Source of the DNA: Chloroflexota bacterium
GTDB lineage: Bacteria > Chloroflexota > Limnocylindria > QHBO01
Direction: 5' to 3'
Assembly (NCBI GenBank): GCA_024636135.1
Contig: JAGXHP010000089.1
Location: 1 to 23,131 of the forward strand
DNA length: 23,131 nt
Positions 14,683-22,010 of the stretch are shown here, piece after piece. Every line of letters starts with the position of its first letter. The stretch's first letter is position 1. The notes beneath the pieces are model-generated. The model was not told the origin of the DNA and did no database searches. It saw only the letters and a list, made by a program, of their open reading frames with translations. Position numbers and translations under genes: made by a program.

Positions 14683-16199
14683 CGGAACCACTTTCCCTCA
14701 TCGCCGCGCTGATCAGGGCTCTCGACGAGCACAGGATCCGCTACTGCCACTGGAAGAGCTCTGCGGGTCTTGCCGTCGCGCTGGCCGGTGAAACCGATCT
14801 CGATCTCCTTGTCGATCGGCGGCACGCGGGGCGATTCCGGGCACTCATCACACATCTGGGGTTCAAGAGCTTCATTTCGCACGAAGCTCGGCGGCTCCCC
14901 GGCGTCGAGGATTGGCTCGGCCTTGATACCGACTCTCGCCATCTGGTCCACCTGCACGTCTACGAGCAGCTCGTCTTGGGAGAAGAGCTGGTGAAGAACC
15001 ATCGGCTGCCCATCGAGGATGTGCTACTCGACCACACCCAGCGGCATCGAGGGCTGCTCGTCCCCGTCCCGGAGCTGGAGCTCGCTGTCCTCGCGGTGCG
15101 CGCCCTCCTGAAGTACCGGGACGACGCCCTTGCGCGCGACCTGATTCGCATCGGGCACCGTGATGGCCTCCCAGCCAGCATCTCGGCCGAAGTCACCGAG
15201 CTCCTGAGTCGCACGACACCCGCCGACGTGGGGACGGCCATCGACCGGCTCCTGCCGATGCTTCCGTCCCCGGTGATCGTGTCCTTCCTCGATGCGGTCA
15301 ACAGGCGCCCGATTGACGGCCTGCGGATTCGCAGGCTGCGCCTGGAGCTCGAAGCGGCGTTGCGCGTATATACGAGGCTCCCCACCGGAACGTTGTGGGC
15401 GACGCGTATGGCGGCGGCGATGAACCGGTCCCGGTTCGCCCGGGTGGTGAGGAAGGCGGCCGAGCGCCTTCGTGGCCGACCGTCCGGGCGGAGGAAGCGT
15501 CCGGCTGCCGGCGGGCGCACCGTGGCAATCGTCGGCATCGATGGTTCGGGGAAGACCACCGTGATCGAAGCGCTGGTCGCCACGTTTGGATGGCGGGTGA
15601 ACGTGGCGACGCTGTATCTCGGCTCGTCGCGACCCGGTCTGCGCACGCGCGCCGCCCAATCCGTGACCAGGGCGATCCGACGGCTCAACGGACGGCTGCC
15701 GTCCCGGGGACACGAAGCGGCGCCGGCCACTCGGCTCCGGCAGTTCGCGATCGACACGGCGCTCGGGCTCCGTGCCGTTGCCGAGGCCGGGGAGCGAAAG
15801 CGAAGGATCCAACTGGGTTCGAACCTGGCCGCGAAGGGATGGCTCGTATTCTTCGATCGGTACCCGATGCCGGCCCTCGAGGTGGGTTCGCGACGGATGG
15901 ATGCACACCGGCTGGCCGTTCCCTCGGCCAGCACCGGATGGTTCGTGGCGCGGCTCGCAGGACGAGAACGGTCGATCTATCGGCGCATCGGTCGACCGGA
16001 CCTGACCATTGTGCTTCGCATCGACGCCGCGGCTGCACGGGCACGCAAACCAAAGGCGCCCGACGCGCTCGAGGCCAAGGCGGCCGCATTGGCCGACCTC
16101 GAGGAGGGGAACTCGCGCCTCGTGGTCATCGATGCCGCGGCCCCGCTCGACGACGTTCTGCGGCAAGCCACGATCGCCGTGTGGGACCGGCTCGGGTGA
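14679..16199 (+). CDS. Nucleotidyltransferase-like domain fused to a thymidylate-kinase-like P-loop domain
   Basis: A 506-residue soluble protein. Residues 1-130 resemble the uncharacterised nucleotidyltransferases found in polysaccharide loci: YCHWKS (22-27) followed by GETDLDLLVDR (37-47), whose Asp pair would bind metal. A helical, Arg-rich linker follows. From about 280 a P-loop kinase domain begins with VGIDGSGKTT (285-294), and FFDRYP (391-396) is the DR-type motif of thymidylate-kinase-like folds. An Arg/Lys/Ala-rich lid region follows near 445. Housekeeping thymidylate kinase is about 210 residues and single-domain, so this is not dTMP kinase. The substrate is unknown; a sugar, lipid-linked glycan or nucleotide are candidates. 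The ATG overlaps the stop of the polymerase gene and its own stop overlaps the next GTG, so it belongs to the cluster. Confidence 0.72.
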   Translation: MTEPLSLIAALIRALDEHRIRYCHWKSSAGLAVALAGETDLDLLVDRRHAGRFRALITHLGFKSFISHEARRLPGVEDWLGLDTDSRHLVHLHVYEQLVLGEELVKNHRLPIEDVLLDHTQRHRGLLVPVPELELAVLAVRALLKYRDDALARDLIRIGHRDGLPASISAEVTELLSRTTPADVGTAIDRLLPMLPSPVIVSFLDAVNRRPIDGLRIRRLRLELEAALRVYTRLPTGTLWATRMAAAMNRSRFARVVRKAAERLRGRPSGRRKRPAAGGRTVAIVGIDGSGKTTVIEALVATFGWRVNVATLYLGSSRPGLRTRAAQSVTRAIRRLNGRLPSRGHEAAPATRLRQFAIDTALGLRAVAEAGERKRRIQLGSNLAAKGWLVFFDRYPMPALEVGSRRMDAHRLAVPSASTGWFVARLAGRERSIYRRIGRPDLTIVLRIDAAAARARKPKAPDALEAKAAALADLEEGNSRLVVIDAAAPLDDVLRQATIAVWDRLG

Positions 16200-18028
16200 T
16201 CGTGGAATTGCTCGGTCCGCCGGGGGCGGGCAAGACGGCTCTCGTGGACGTCGCGGCTGCGGCGGTTTCGCGGTGGACCGCACGCGAAGCGCTGCCTGCC
16301 GACGCGGCAATCGAGCGGGTCCTCGAGGGAATGCGATCGGCGCGCTTGTTGGCGCGCGTGGTCGGGTGGCGCGGGCGACGGCTCCGAGCCCTGCTGATCG
16401 ACGTTCCGTATGCGGTCGTGGTCATCGGCTCGAATCCGCGCCTCGCCCTGGTGGTGCTCAAGGCGATCTTCCGAGCGCCGGTTCGCTGGAGCCACCGCTG
16501 GACGCTGTTCACGCGCTGGGCGGGGGCGGCGGCGCGGCAACGGTTCCTTCGGCGACATGGCGGCGACATGGCGGTCGTCTTCGACGAGGGCCTGTATCAC
16601 CGTGCGGTGAACCTGTTCGCATGGCGGGCGCTCGCCGTCCGTGGCCCTGGCGGCGAGCGCCGCGACGTCGCACGCTACCTTCGCCTGACGCCGGGGCCCG
16701 ACCTCGCCATATTCGTGGATGCGCCGGATGCCGCGACACGCGAACGCGTCCTTGCGCGGGGCCTCCCCATTCGGCTGCGCGGCCGGACCCCGATGGAAGT
16801 GACGGCCTTCCTCGGCTCGGCGGGACGGATTGTCCGGATCATCCCGGAGGTCGCCGTGGATGTTCGCTGGTTGCGCGTCGACAACACGTCCACCATCGCT
16901 GCGGCGGCGGATGCATTGACAGCAGGTCTCATGGCGACTCCGTTCCCGAGGCCGAACGGGGTCCCGGCCTGGCCAGTCGAACCGCGTGCCGTGTGGCGAG
17001 GCATCCGGCGCCCGGATCGACGATGGGCTGGTCGGGCCCGAGCGCTGGATCGGTCGCAATGGCGGGAGCTCTCGAGCGTGGCTGACAGTCTCCAGCTCGG
17101 CGAGATCCACGGGGCCCGCTCGGTCGGCGCCGGGAGGAGCTGGGCGGTGGTGGTGGAGACCGCGGCGGGTCGCGTTGTCCTGAAGCGGTACAAGGACACC
17201 GTTCAGGACGAGGCGATCCGAAGCGAGCATGCGGTCCTGCACCGGCTCGCTGAGCTGCGAATCCCCGCGCCGCGCCTGCTGGCTGGCCCCGCCGGGACGA
17301 CGCTGGTCCGCGGTCCGGCGGGCCGCTACTCGGCATATCACCATGTCGCACGCCATGTCAGTGCCCACGAGATCGTCGGCCTCCCGTCGGCCGGTCGGCG
17401 GCGGGCATCCGACGCCGGCCGCGCGCTCGGCCTCCTTCACCGCGCGCTGGCGGACATGCAACCCACGGCCTGGCCCATCACTGGGCTCGATGCGAGGGGG
17501 TATCGTGTGGACCCCCCCTCGAAGCACGCCGCGCGCCTCGCCGAGGCAGGTGAGCTGGGAGCTCCAGGCCTCGGACAGCGCGTGTTGGCGCTCGAGGAGA
17601 CGTTGAGCGCGCTGCCGCTCTCCACCACGATCATTCATGGTGACTACGGTCCGTACAACGTGCTCGTGCGCCCCGGTTATCCGTTGTTCGTCATCGACTT
17701 CGAGCTGGCACGTCTCGACTGGCGGCTCACCGATCTCGTCACCGGCCTCCCGCGTTTTGCGATCGGGCGTGCTGGTGCATCGCCTGCCCGATCCGCGGCG
17801 TTCGTGAGCGGGTATCTCGACGTCGTCCCGGAGATGCGTGCAGAGCTTGGCCATGGCGCGCATGTCCTCGAGTACCTCACGCTCCGACGCGCCTCGATCT
17901 GCCTCGGTCGCCACATGGCCGGTGGAGGACCTCGCTGGCTTGCCGAGGCACGCGCTCGCGCCCGTGAGGCGCAGGCGCTTGCCGTCGGCCGCCATCCCGT
18001 TGTCAGACTCATGGCGGGCGCCTCGTGA
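16196..18028 (+). CDS. P-loop kinase domain fused to an APH/choline-kinase-like phosphotransferase
   Basis: A 610-residue soluble fusion. The start is a GTG overlapping the previous stop (GTGA), and the P-loop follows at once: GPPGAGKT (7-14). The first half (to about residue 270) is an AAA/kinase-like P-loop domain with FDEGLYHR (about 129-136) as a possible catalytic or substrate motif. The second half (about 290-600) is a protein-kinase-like fold of the aminoglycoside/choline kinase group. VLKRYKD near 330 supplies the ATP-binding Lys, HGDYGPYN (481-488) is the catalytic loop with D483 and N488, and VIDFE (499-503) holds the metal-binding D501. Both sites look intact, so two phosphorylations by one protein are plausible. 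No substrate can be assigned. An antibiotic-resistance role is unlikely in this setting. The next gene start overlaps its stop. Confidence 0.75.
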   Translation: MIVELLGPPGAGKTALVDVAAAAVSRWTAREALPADAAIERVLEGMRSARLLARVVGWRGRRLRALLIDVPYAVVVIGSNPRLALVVLKAIFRAPVRWSHRWTLFTRWAGAAARQRFLRRHGGDMAVVFDEGLYHRAVNLFAWRALAVRGPGGERRDVARYLRLTPGPDLAIFVDAPDAATRERVLARGLPIRLRGRTPMEVTAFLGSAGRIVRIIPEVAVDVRWLRVDNTSTIAAAADALTAGLMATPFPRPNGVPAWPVEPRAVWRGIRRPDRRWAGRARALDRSQWRELSSVADSLQLGEIHGARSVGAGRSWAVVVETAAGRVVLKRYKDTVQDEAIRSEHAVLHRLAELRIPAPRLLAGPAGTTLVRGPAGRYSAYHHVARHVSAHEIVGLPSAGRRRASDAGRALGLLHRALADMQPTAWPITGLDARGYRVDPPSKHAARLAEAGELGAPGLGQRVLALEETLSALPLSTTIIHGDYGPYNVLVRPGYPLFVIDFELARLDWRLTDLVTGLPRFAIGRAGASPARSAAFVSGYLDVVPEMRAELGHGAHVLEYLTLRRASICLGRHMAGGGPRWLAEARARAREAQALAVGRHPVVRLMAGAS

Positions 18029-19014
18029 ACGGCGGTCCGGTCTTCATCGGCGGCACCGACCGCGCCGGGAAGACACTCCTCGCCGCGATCCTCTCATCGC
18101 ACCCGCGAATCAGCATTCCCGCGGTGGGCTCCAACATGTGGACGCTCTTTTATCGCCGGTTCGGGGACCTTCGCGATGAATCCAATTTCGAGCGCTGCCT
18201 GGCCGAGATGCTGTCCTACAAGCATGTGCGGTTTCTCGAACCGGACGTGGACCGACTGCGCCATGACTTCATGGCGGGGCCACGCACGTACGCCAGGCTC
18301 TTTGCGCTGTTCCAGGAGCAGGCGGCGGGCCGCGCCGGGAAGCCGCGGTGGGGCGATCAGACCGGACTCATCGAGGGCTACGCCGACGTCGTGCTCGGCG
18401 CGTACGCCGACGCTGTGATGCTGCACATGATTCGTGACCCTCGGGATCGGTACGACGCCTCGCTGACACTGTGGCCCGAGGGACGGCTGCGCGTCGGCGG
18501 TGCCGTCGCGCGATGGAACTATTCGGCGAGTTACGCGCGCCGAAACTCGCAGCGGCACCCGGGTCGCTACCTGGTGCTCCGCTACGAGGACCTCGTGACC
18601 GATCCCGAGGGCGTGGTCCGTCGCGCCACCGCATTCGTTGGTGAGGACTATCGGCCGGACATGCTCGAGCTCCACGGCATGCCCACCTACCGCGAGAAGC
18701 TGCTGGCGAGTGCGCGGGATGCGCCAGGCGGGTTGATCTCGGATCGATACGTCGGCATCCATCGCGGCCGGATCCCGGCCGGGGAGCTTGCATTCCTCGA
18801 ACGCCATGCCGGTCCGCTCATGCGGGATTTCGGCTATGAAGTTTCCGGCGTGCGGCTCGGCGGCATGGGAGGCGTTCGGCACGCGCTCCTCGATCGTCCA
18901 CTGAACCTCGTGCGGATGGGGATCTGGAGCCTGCGTCACGCGGCCTCCGTTCGCGCGCCTCGCGTCGCCGGGCGTCGTCCGCCGGCACATCATCGATCCA
19001 CCCATGCCACCTGA
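18025..19014 (+). CDS. Sulfotransferase, tandem paralogue 1 of 3, with a Lys in the PAPS loop
   Basis: A 329-residue protein of the Sulfotransfer_3 type. The 5'-phosphosulfate loop reads GTDRAGKT (10-17), with Lys at 16 where family members usually have Thr or Ser (RSGTT/S); this makes it resemble a Walker A loop. WGDQT (109-113) is close to the typical WGDKT box. The 3'-phosphate site RDPRDRYDAS (137-146) keeps the Arg and Ser. The GTG start overlaps the stop of the kinase fusion, and its last 11 nt overlap the next sulfotransferase gene. It shares its N-terminal pattern (PVFIGG, the GDL block, a GPR-Y helix) with the two genes that follow, so the three arose by tandem duplication. It probably sulfates the cluster's glycan; a changed donor or kinase-like activity is a less likely alternative. 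Confidence 0.82.
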   Translation: MNGGPVFIGGTDRAGKTLLAAILSSHPRISIPAVGSNMWTLFYRRFGDLRDESNFERCLAEMLSYKHVRFLEPDVDRLRHDFMAGPRTYARLFALFQEQAAGRAGKPRWGDQTGLIEGYADVVLGAYADAVMLHMIRDPRDRYDASLTLWPEGRLRVGGAVARWNYSASYARRNSQRHPGRYLVLRYEDLVTDPEGVVRRATAFVGEDYRPDMLELHGMPTYREKLLASARDAPGGLISDRYVGIHRGRIPAGELAFLERHAGPLMRDFGYEVSGVRLGGMGGVRHALLDRPLNLVRMGIWSLRHAASVRAPRVAGRRPPAHHRSTHAT

Positions 19015-19945
19015 CGCACGCCCGGTGTTCATCGGTGGGCTGGATCAGAGCGGAAAGACCCCCCTTCGGCGGATTCTCGATGCCTCGTCGACGGTCGCGT
19101 TCTCGCGTCGGTTGTACCTATGGACCACGATCTACGGCCGCTACGGTGACCTCGAGGATGACGCCAACCTGGCGCACTGCATGCGCGACCTCGAGCGGCA
19201 CCCGGGCATACGTGAGCACGGAATCGACCTCGCTTCCGTCGAGGTGGCCCTTCGCCGCGGGCCGAGGGACTACGCAGCGTTGGTCGCGCTCATCGGCGAG
19301 CAGATGGCCCGGGCAGCCGGCCGCGATCGGTGGGGCATGCAGGAGGGTGGCACAGAGGCGCGCGCTGGCCAGGTGTTCGAGACTTTCCCCCATGCCCGTC
19401 TTCTCCACATGGTTCGCGACCCGAGGGACCGCCACCTGGCCATCGCAGCCGATCGACGTCGTCCCGGGCTCCTCGGCGTGTCGCTTGCCACGTGGCGGAG
19501 GAACGCTCACCGAGCGCGCACCAACCGTCGGCGGTACGGCGATCGTTATCTGGTCATCCGCTTCGAGGATCTCGTGGCCGCCCCCGTCGAGATCGCGAGG
19601 CGCGTCGGTCAGTTCATCGACGAGCCGGACGTGGGGGCGCTCGAGCGCGCTGCAGCCGAGTGGGCGGAACGCCAACGACGAAGCTCGAGCAGCGGGGACG
19701 ATCCGGAGCGCCAATGGCGGACGATGAGGCGCGAAGAGCTGCTCCTGGCGGACCGGATCGTTGGCCCCGAGTTGCAGGCGTTCGGCTATCGGAGGCATGC
19801 TCCCCGATTGTCACCCGCCGAGCGGATCCGGTACGTCGTTGCCGATCTGCCGTTAAATGGAGCCTCGGCGATGCTGAGTGCGGCACGCGAGTTCGTCGGG
19901 ACGGCCAATGCCGGGAAGTTCATTCGCGATGAGGTGGCCAGGTGA
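19004..19945 (+). CDS. Diverged sulfotransferase, tandem paralogue 2 of 3, key residues altered
   Basis: A 313-residue homologue of its two neighbours with several changes at expected functional positions. The PAPS loop reads GLDQSGKT (12-19), with Gln for the usual Arg and Lys for Thr. The WGDK box reads WGMQE (110-114), losing both Asp and Lys. The 3'-phosphate motif RDPRDRHLAIA (138-148) keeps the Arg but lacks the Ser found in the sister genes. The reading frame is intact, with no stop or frameshift, so it is not a pseudogene in the usual sense. It may have a new substrate, very low activity, or act as a non-catalytic partner of the flanking paralogues. The ATG lies inside the end of the previous gene, and its stop overlaps the next GTG start. 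Confidence 0.78.
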   Translation: MPPDARPVFIGGLDQSGKTPLRRILDASSTVAFSRRLYLWTTIYGRYGDLEDDANLAHCMRDLERHPGIREHGIDLASVEVALRRGPRDYAALVALIGEQMARAAGRDRWGMQEGGTEARAGQVFETFPHARLLHMVRDPRDRHLAIAADRRRPGLLGVSLATWRRNAHRARTNRRRYGDRYLVIRFEDLVAAPVEIARRVGQFIDEPDVGALERAAAEWAERQRRSSSSGDDPERQWRTMRREELLLADRIVGPELQAFGYRRHAPRLSPAERIRYVVADLPLNGASAMLSAAREFVGTANAGKFIRDEVAR

Positions 19946-20982
19946 CGCACGACACTCCCGGACCGATTTTCATCGGCGGCCTCGACCGCAGCGGAACCAG
20001 CCTCATCTATGCACTGCTCGCGTCGCACCCGAGGATCGCGATGACCCGGCGGACGAACTGGTGGTCGTACTTCGCGGACCAGTACGGCGACCTCGATGAC
20101 GCCGGCAATCTGGACCGGTTGCTCGCGGACATGAGCAGGTATCGCCGGCATCGAAAACTCGACCCTGACTTCGCGTCACTGCGCGCCGCAGTTGTCTCGG
20201 GTCCGCGCACGTATGGCCGGCTCTTCGGCCTGCTTGAGGCGCAACACGCGGAGCGGTTGGGGAAGCCACGTTGGGGCGACAAGTCGCTGCATACCGAGCG
20301 CTACGCGGACCGGGTCTTTTCCGACTTCCCGACAGCTCGCCTGGTCCACATGGTCCGCGACCCGCGCGACCGTTACGCATCGGTCCTGAAGCGTTGGAAG
20401 CGCCTTCGGGGCGGCGTCGGGGCCGCTACGGCGGCCTGGCTCGCATCGGTGCGGCTCGCCGAGCGGAACGCACGGGAGCACCCGCAGCAGTACCTGATTC
20501 TTCGCTATGAGGACCTGGCTTCCGATCCGGAGAAGGAGCTTCGGCGCGTGAGCGCGTTCATCGGCGAGGCATACGACCAGGCGATGCTCGGCATGGACGC
20601 TGCCGAGGACTTCCGCGCCACCGGTGGGAACAGCTCGTACGGCGGTTTTGAGGCCGGGACAATCTCGACGCGCTCGATCGGGCGATTCCGGGACAGCATC
20701 TCACTGAGCGACGTGGCCTTCATCCAGGCCACAACGGGTGAGGCCATGGCTCAACTGGGGTACGAAGCTATCCCGACCGACGTGCCACTGCCGTCTCGGA
20801 TCGCGCATCTCACCCTCCGATGGCCTTGGAACCTCGCCACCATGCAGGCCTGGCGCCTTCGCGAGCGCTTCGATGACCTTCGTGGTCGCTCGCCGAATGC
20901 GGAGACGCTCGCCGACCGTGACGGGGACGTGGAGCCGCCGATCCACAGCAGAGAATCCGTGGGTCACGACTCGAAGGAGTAG
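19942..20982 (+). CDS. Sulfotransferase, tandem paralogue 3 of 3, canonical motifs
   Basis: A 346-residue enzyme with the most conventional active site of the tandem trio. The PAPS loop is GLDRSGTS (13-20), the WGDKS box is at 111-115, and the 3'-phosphate site RDPRDRYAS (139-147) has both Arg and Ser. The C-terminus adds a basic, low-complexity tail of about 40 residues. The GTG start overlaps the stop of the middle paralogue. This is the last gene of the long plus-strand run, and its final 19 nt overlap the 3' end of a convergent fifth sulfotransferase gene. It should transfer sulfate from PAPS in the cytoplasm, most likely to the lipid-linked repeat unit before export. The acceptor sugar and position cannot be deduced. 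Confidence 0.87.
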   Translation: MTHDTPGPIFIGGLDRSGTSLIYALLASHPRIAMTRRTNWWSYFADQYGDLDDAGNLDRLLADMSRYRRHRKLDPDFASLRAAVVSGPRTYGRLFGLLEAQHAERLGKPRWGDKSLHTERYADRVFSDFPTARLVHMVRDPRDRYASVLKRWKRLRGGVGAATAAWLASVRLAERNAREHPQQYLILRYEDLASDPEKELRRVSAFIGEAYDQAMLGMDAAEDFRATGGNSSYGGFEAGTISTRSIGRFRDSISLSDVAFIQATTGEAMAQLGYEAIPTDVPLPSRIAHLTLRWPWNLATMQAWRLRERFDDLRGRSPNAETLADRDGDVEPPIHSRESVGHDSKE

Positions 20983-21860
20983 CCCCGCAGCCCCTCGACC
21001 TCCGAAATCCCAGCCTCGATCCGCGCTCGCTGTGCAGCGGACCACTCCACCTGGTGGCGGCTCCGCGCGGGCGAATCAAAGAGGACGGCCGCACAGGCCT
21101 CCAGATAAGCGTCGCTCCCCTCCACGCCAAGGAACCGGCAGACGGCGGAAATGGTCGCCCGAGGTTCGGAGACCAACGCTTCGTGACGCACGGTGTGAAT
21201 GCGATCTCGGCCGATCCGGTCCGTCAGTGCGTCGATCATCCGCCAATTCTCGAAGTACCGATCAGATGCGCTCTCGAAGCTTCTGCCGCTTCGCAACATC
21301 ATCGTGCTGATATTGTCGAACGGGTTGCGCGCCACGTGGACCAACCGAAGTTCCAGGCCTGCCATCGTCGCCTCGAGCCGGGGGAGCAATTCCGGGTCCT
21401 CCGCCAGGGCGCGCACCGTGCCCCCGGCGTTGCTGTCCCCCACGACCTTGAGCGACGTTGCGCGTCCCTGCCACTGGTTCGGCACGTGGTAGCTGTAGAT
21501 TTTGCCGCCTCGTCCACGCTTCCGTCGCAGCCGAGCAGCCTGATCCCGCGTCACTTTGATTGATAGCCAGAGCACCTGGTCGCGCGAAAACCCCGCGTGG
21601 ATGTACGCCGTCGCATCGAGCTCATCCGAGATCGCCATCTCCGGGTGTGCGTCGAGCAGGGCGCCGAGGATGCTGTGGCCGCTGCGCGCATGGCCCAAGA
21701 AGAGACAGTACGTCTCGACCGTCGCCAGGAGCCCCCGCTCCGCTCGGGCAGCTCGACGCGACTGCAGGAACCGATACCAGCGGTGCAGCGCCGTCCCTCG
21801 CAAACGGTGGCGAAGGTGGGGAAAGGGGCGCTTGTCGCCGACGGGGAGCTCGGTAGGCAC
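20964..21860 (-). CDS. Sulfotransferase family protein, convergent to the tandem set
   Basis: A 298-residue sulfotransferase read from a GTG at 21860. The PAPS loop is GHARSGHS (56-63) after the strand YCLFL, and the 3'-phosphate site is VARNPFDNIS (176-185) with R178 and S185. His 62 in place of Thr is seen in some Sulfotransfer_3 relatives. It differs from the tandem trio, so it is a separate lineage, with an extra N-terminal region of about 50 residues, basic and mostly hydrophilic. The frame stays open far upstream (to 23081), but that part is antisense to the next gene. I chose the GTG because a TACACT -10 box lies 6 nt before it and no ribosome binding site is nearby, which suits a leaderless start. 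An ATG at 21983 is a weaker alternative. Confidence 0.8.
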   Translation of the reverse strand: MPTELPVGDKRPFPHLRHRLRGTALHRWYRFLQSRRAARAERGLLATVETYCLFLGHARSGHSILGALLDAHPEMAISDELDATAYIHAGFSRDQVLWLSIKVTRDQAARLRRKRGRGGKIYSYHVPNQWQGRATSLKVVGDSNAGGTVRALAEDPELLPRLEATMAGLELRLVHVARNPFDNISTMMLRSGRSFESASDRYFENWRMIDALTDRIGRDRIHTVRHEALVSEPRATISAVCRFLGVEGSDAYLEACAAVLFDSPARSRHQVEWSAAQRARIEAGISEVEGLRGYSFES

Positions 21861-21866
21861 CGATGA

Positions 21867-21872
21867 AGTGTA
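21867..21872 (-). promoter_or_regulatory. -10 element TACACT, likely leaderless start of the minus-strand sulfotransferase
   Basis: On the minus strand TACACT is followed by exactly 6 nt and then the GTG start, the same geometry as at the proline dehydrogenase gene. No Shine-Dalgarno motif is seen close to the GTG. No clear -35 box was found. Confidence 0.4.
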
Positions 21873-21938
21873 CCGATCCTTGCATGGACTGGCAGCACAG
21901 GCGACCCGCCCCGAGTCTTCACAAGAGTCCTCCGCACG

Positions 21939-21968
21939 TAGACAGACCGGACCACCAAGTGCAATACT
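21939..21968 (+). promoter_or_regulatory. Probable promoter of the secreted propeller gene
   Basis: TAGACA (21939-21944) and AATACT (21963-21968) are spaced by 18 nt, close to the housekeeping -35/-10 consensus. Transcription from here would give a leader of about 35 nt containing the ribosome binding site AGGGGGA (21999-22005) before the GTG at 22011. It sits in the 150-nt gap shared with the divergent sulfotransferase gene. Confidence 0.4.
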
Positions 21969-22010
21969 CCCGGCACCCTGCATGGGGCAACATTCCATAG
22001 GGGGAAGTCT

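Noticed and set aside
15395..16195. Upstream extension of the P-loop/APH fusion to 877 codons
   Set aside because: It overlaps the catalytic P-loop region of the preceding kinase gene in another frame and is low-complexity. The GTG at 16196 sits directly before the P-loop, with the usual GTGA overlap.
15520..16199. APS kinase (PAPS synthesis) or housekeeping thymidylate kinase
   Set aside because: The P-loop GIDGSGKTT is of thymidylate-kinase type and not the APS-kinase form. The domain is fused to a nucleotidyltransferase-like part, unlike housekeeping dTMP kinase.
16551..16575. Short tandem repeat of GGCGACATGGCG
   Set aside because: Only about two copies within a coding region; consistent with codon bias, not a repeat element.
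15977..17995. Minus-strand open frame of about 670 codons antisense to the two kinase fusions
   Set aside because: Its translation is Arg/Pro-rich with no recognisable motif, while the plus strand encodes intact P-loop and APH motifs. It is a GC-rich shadow frame.
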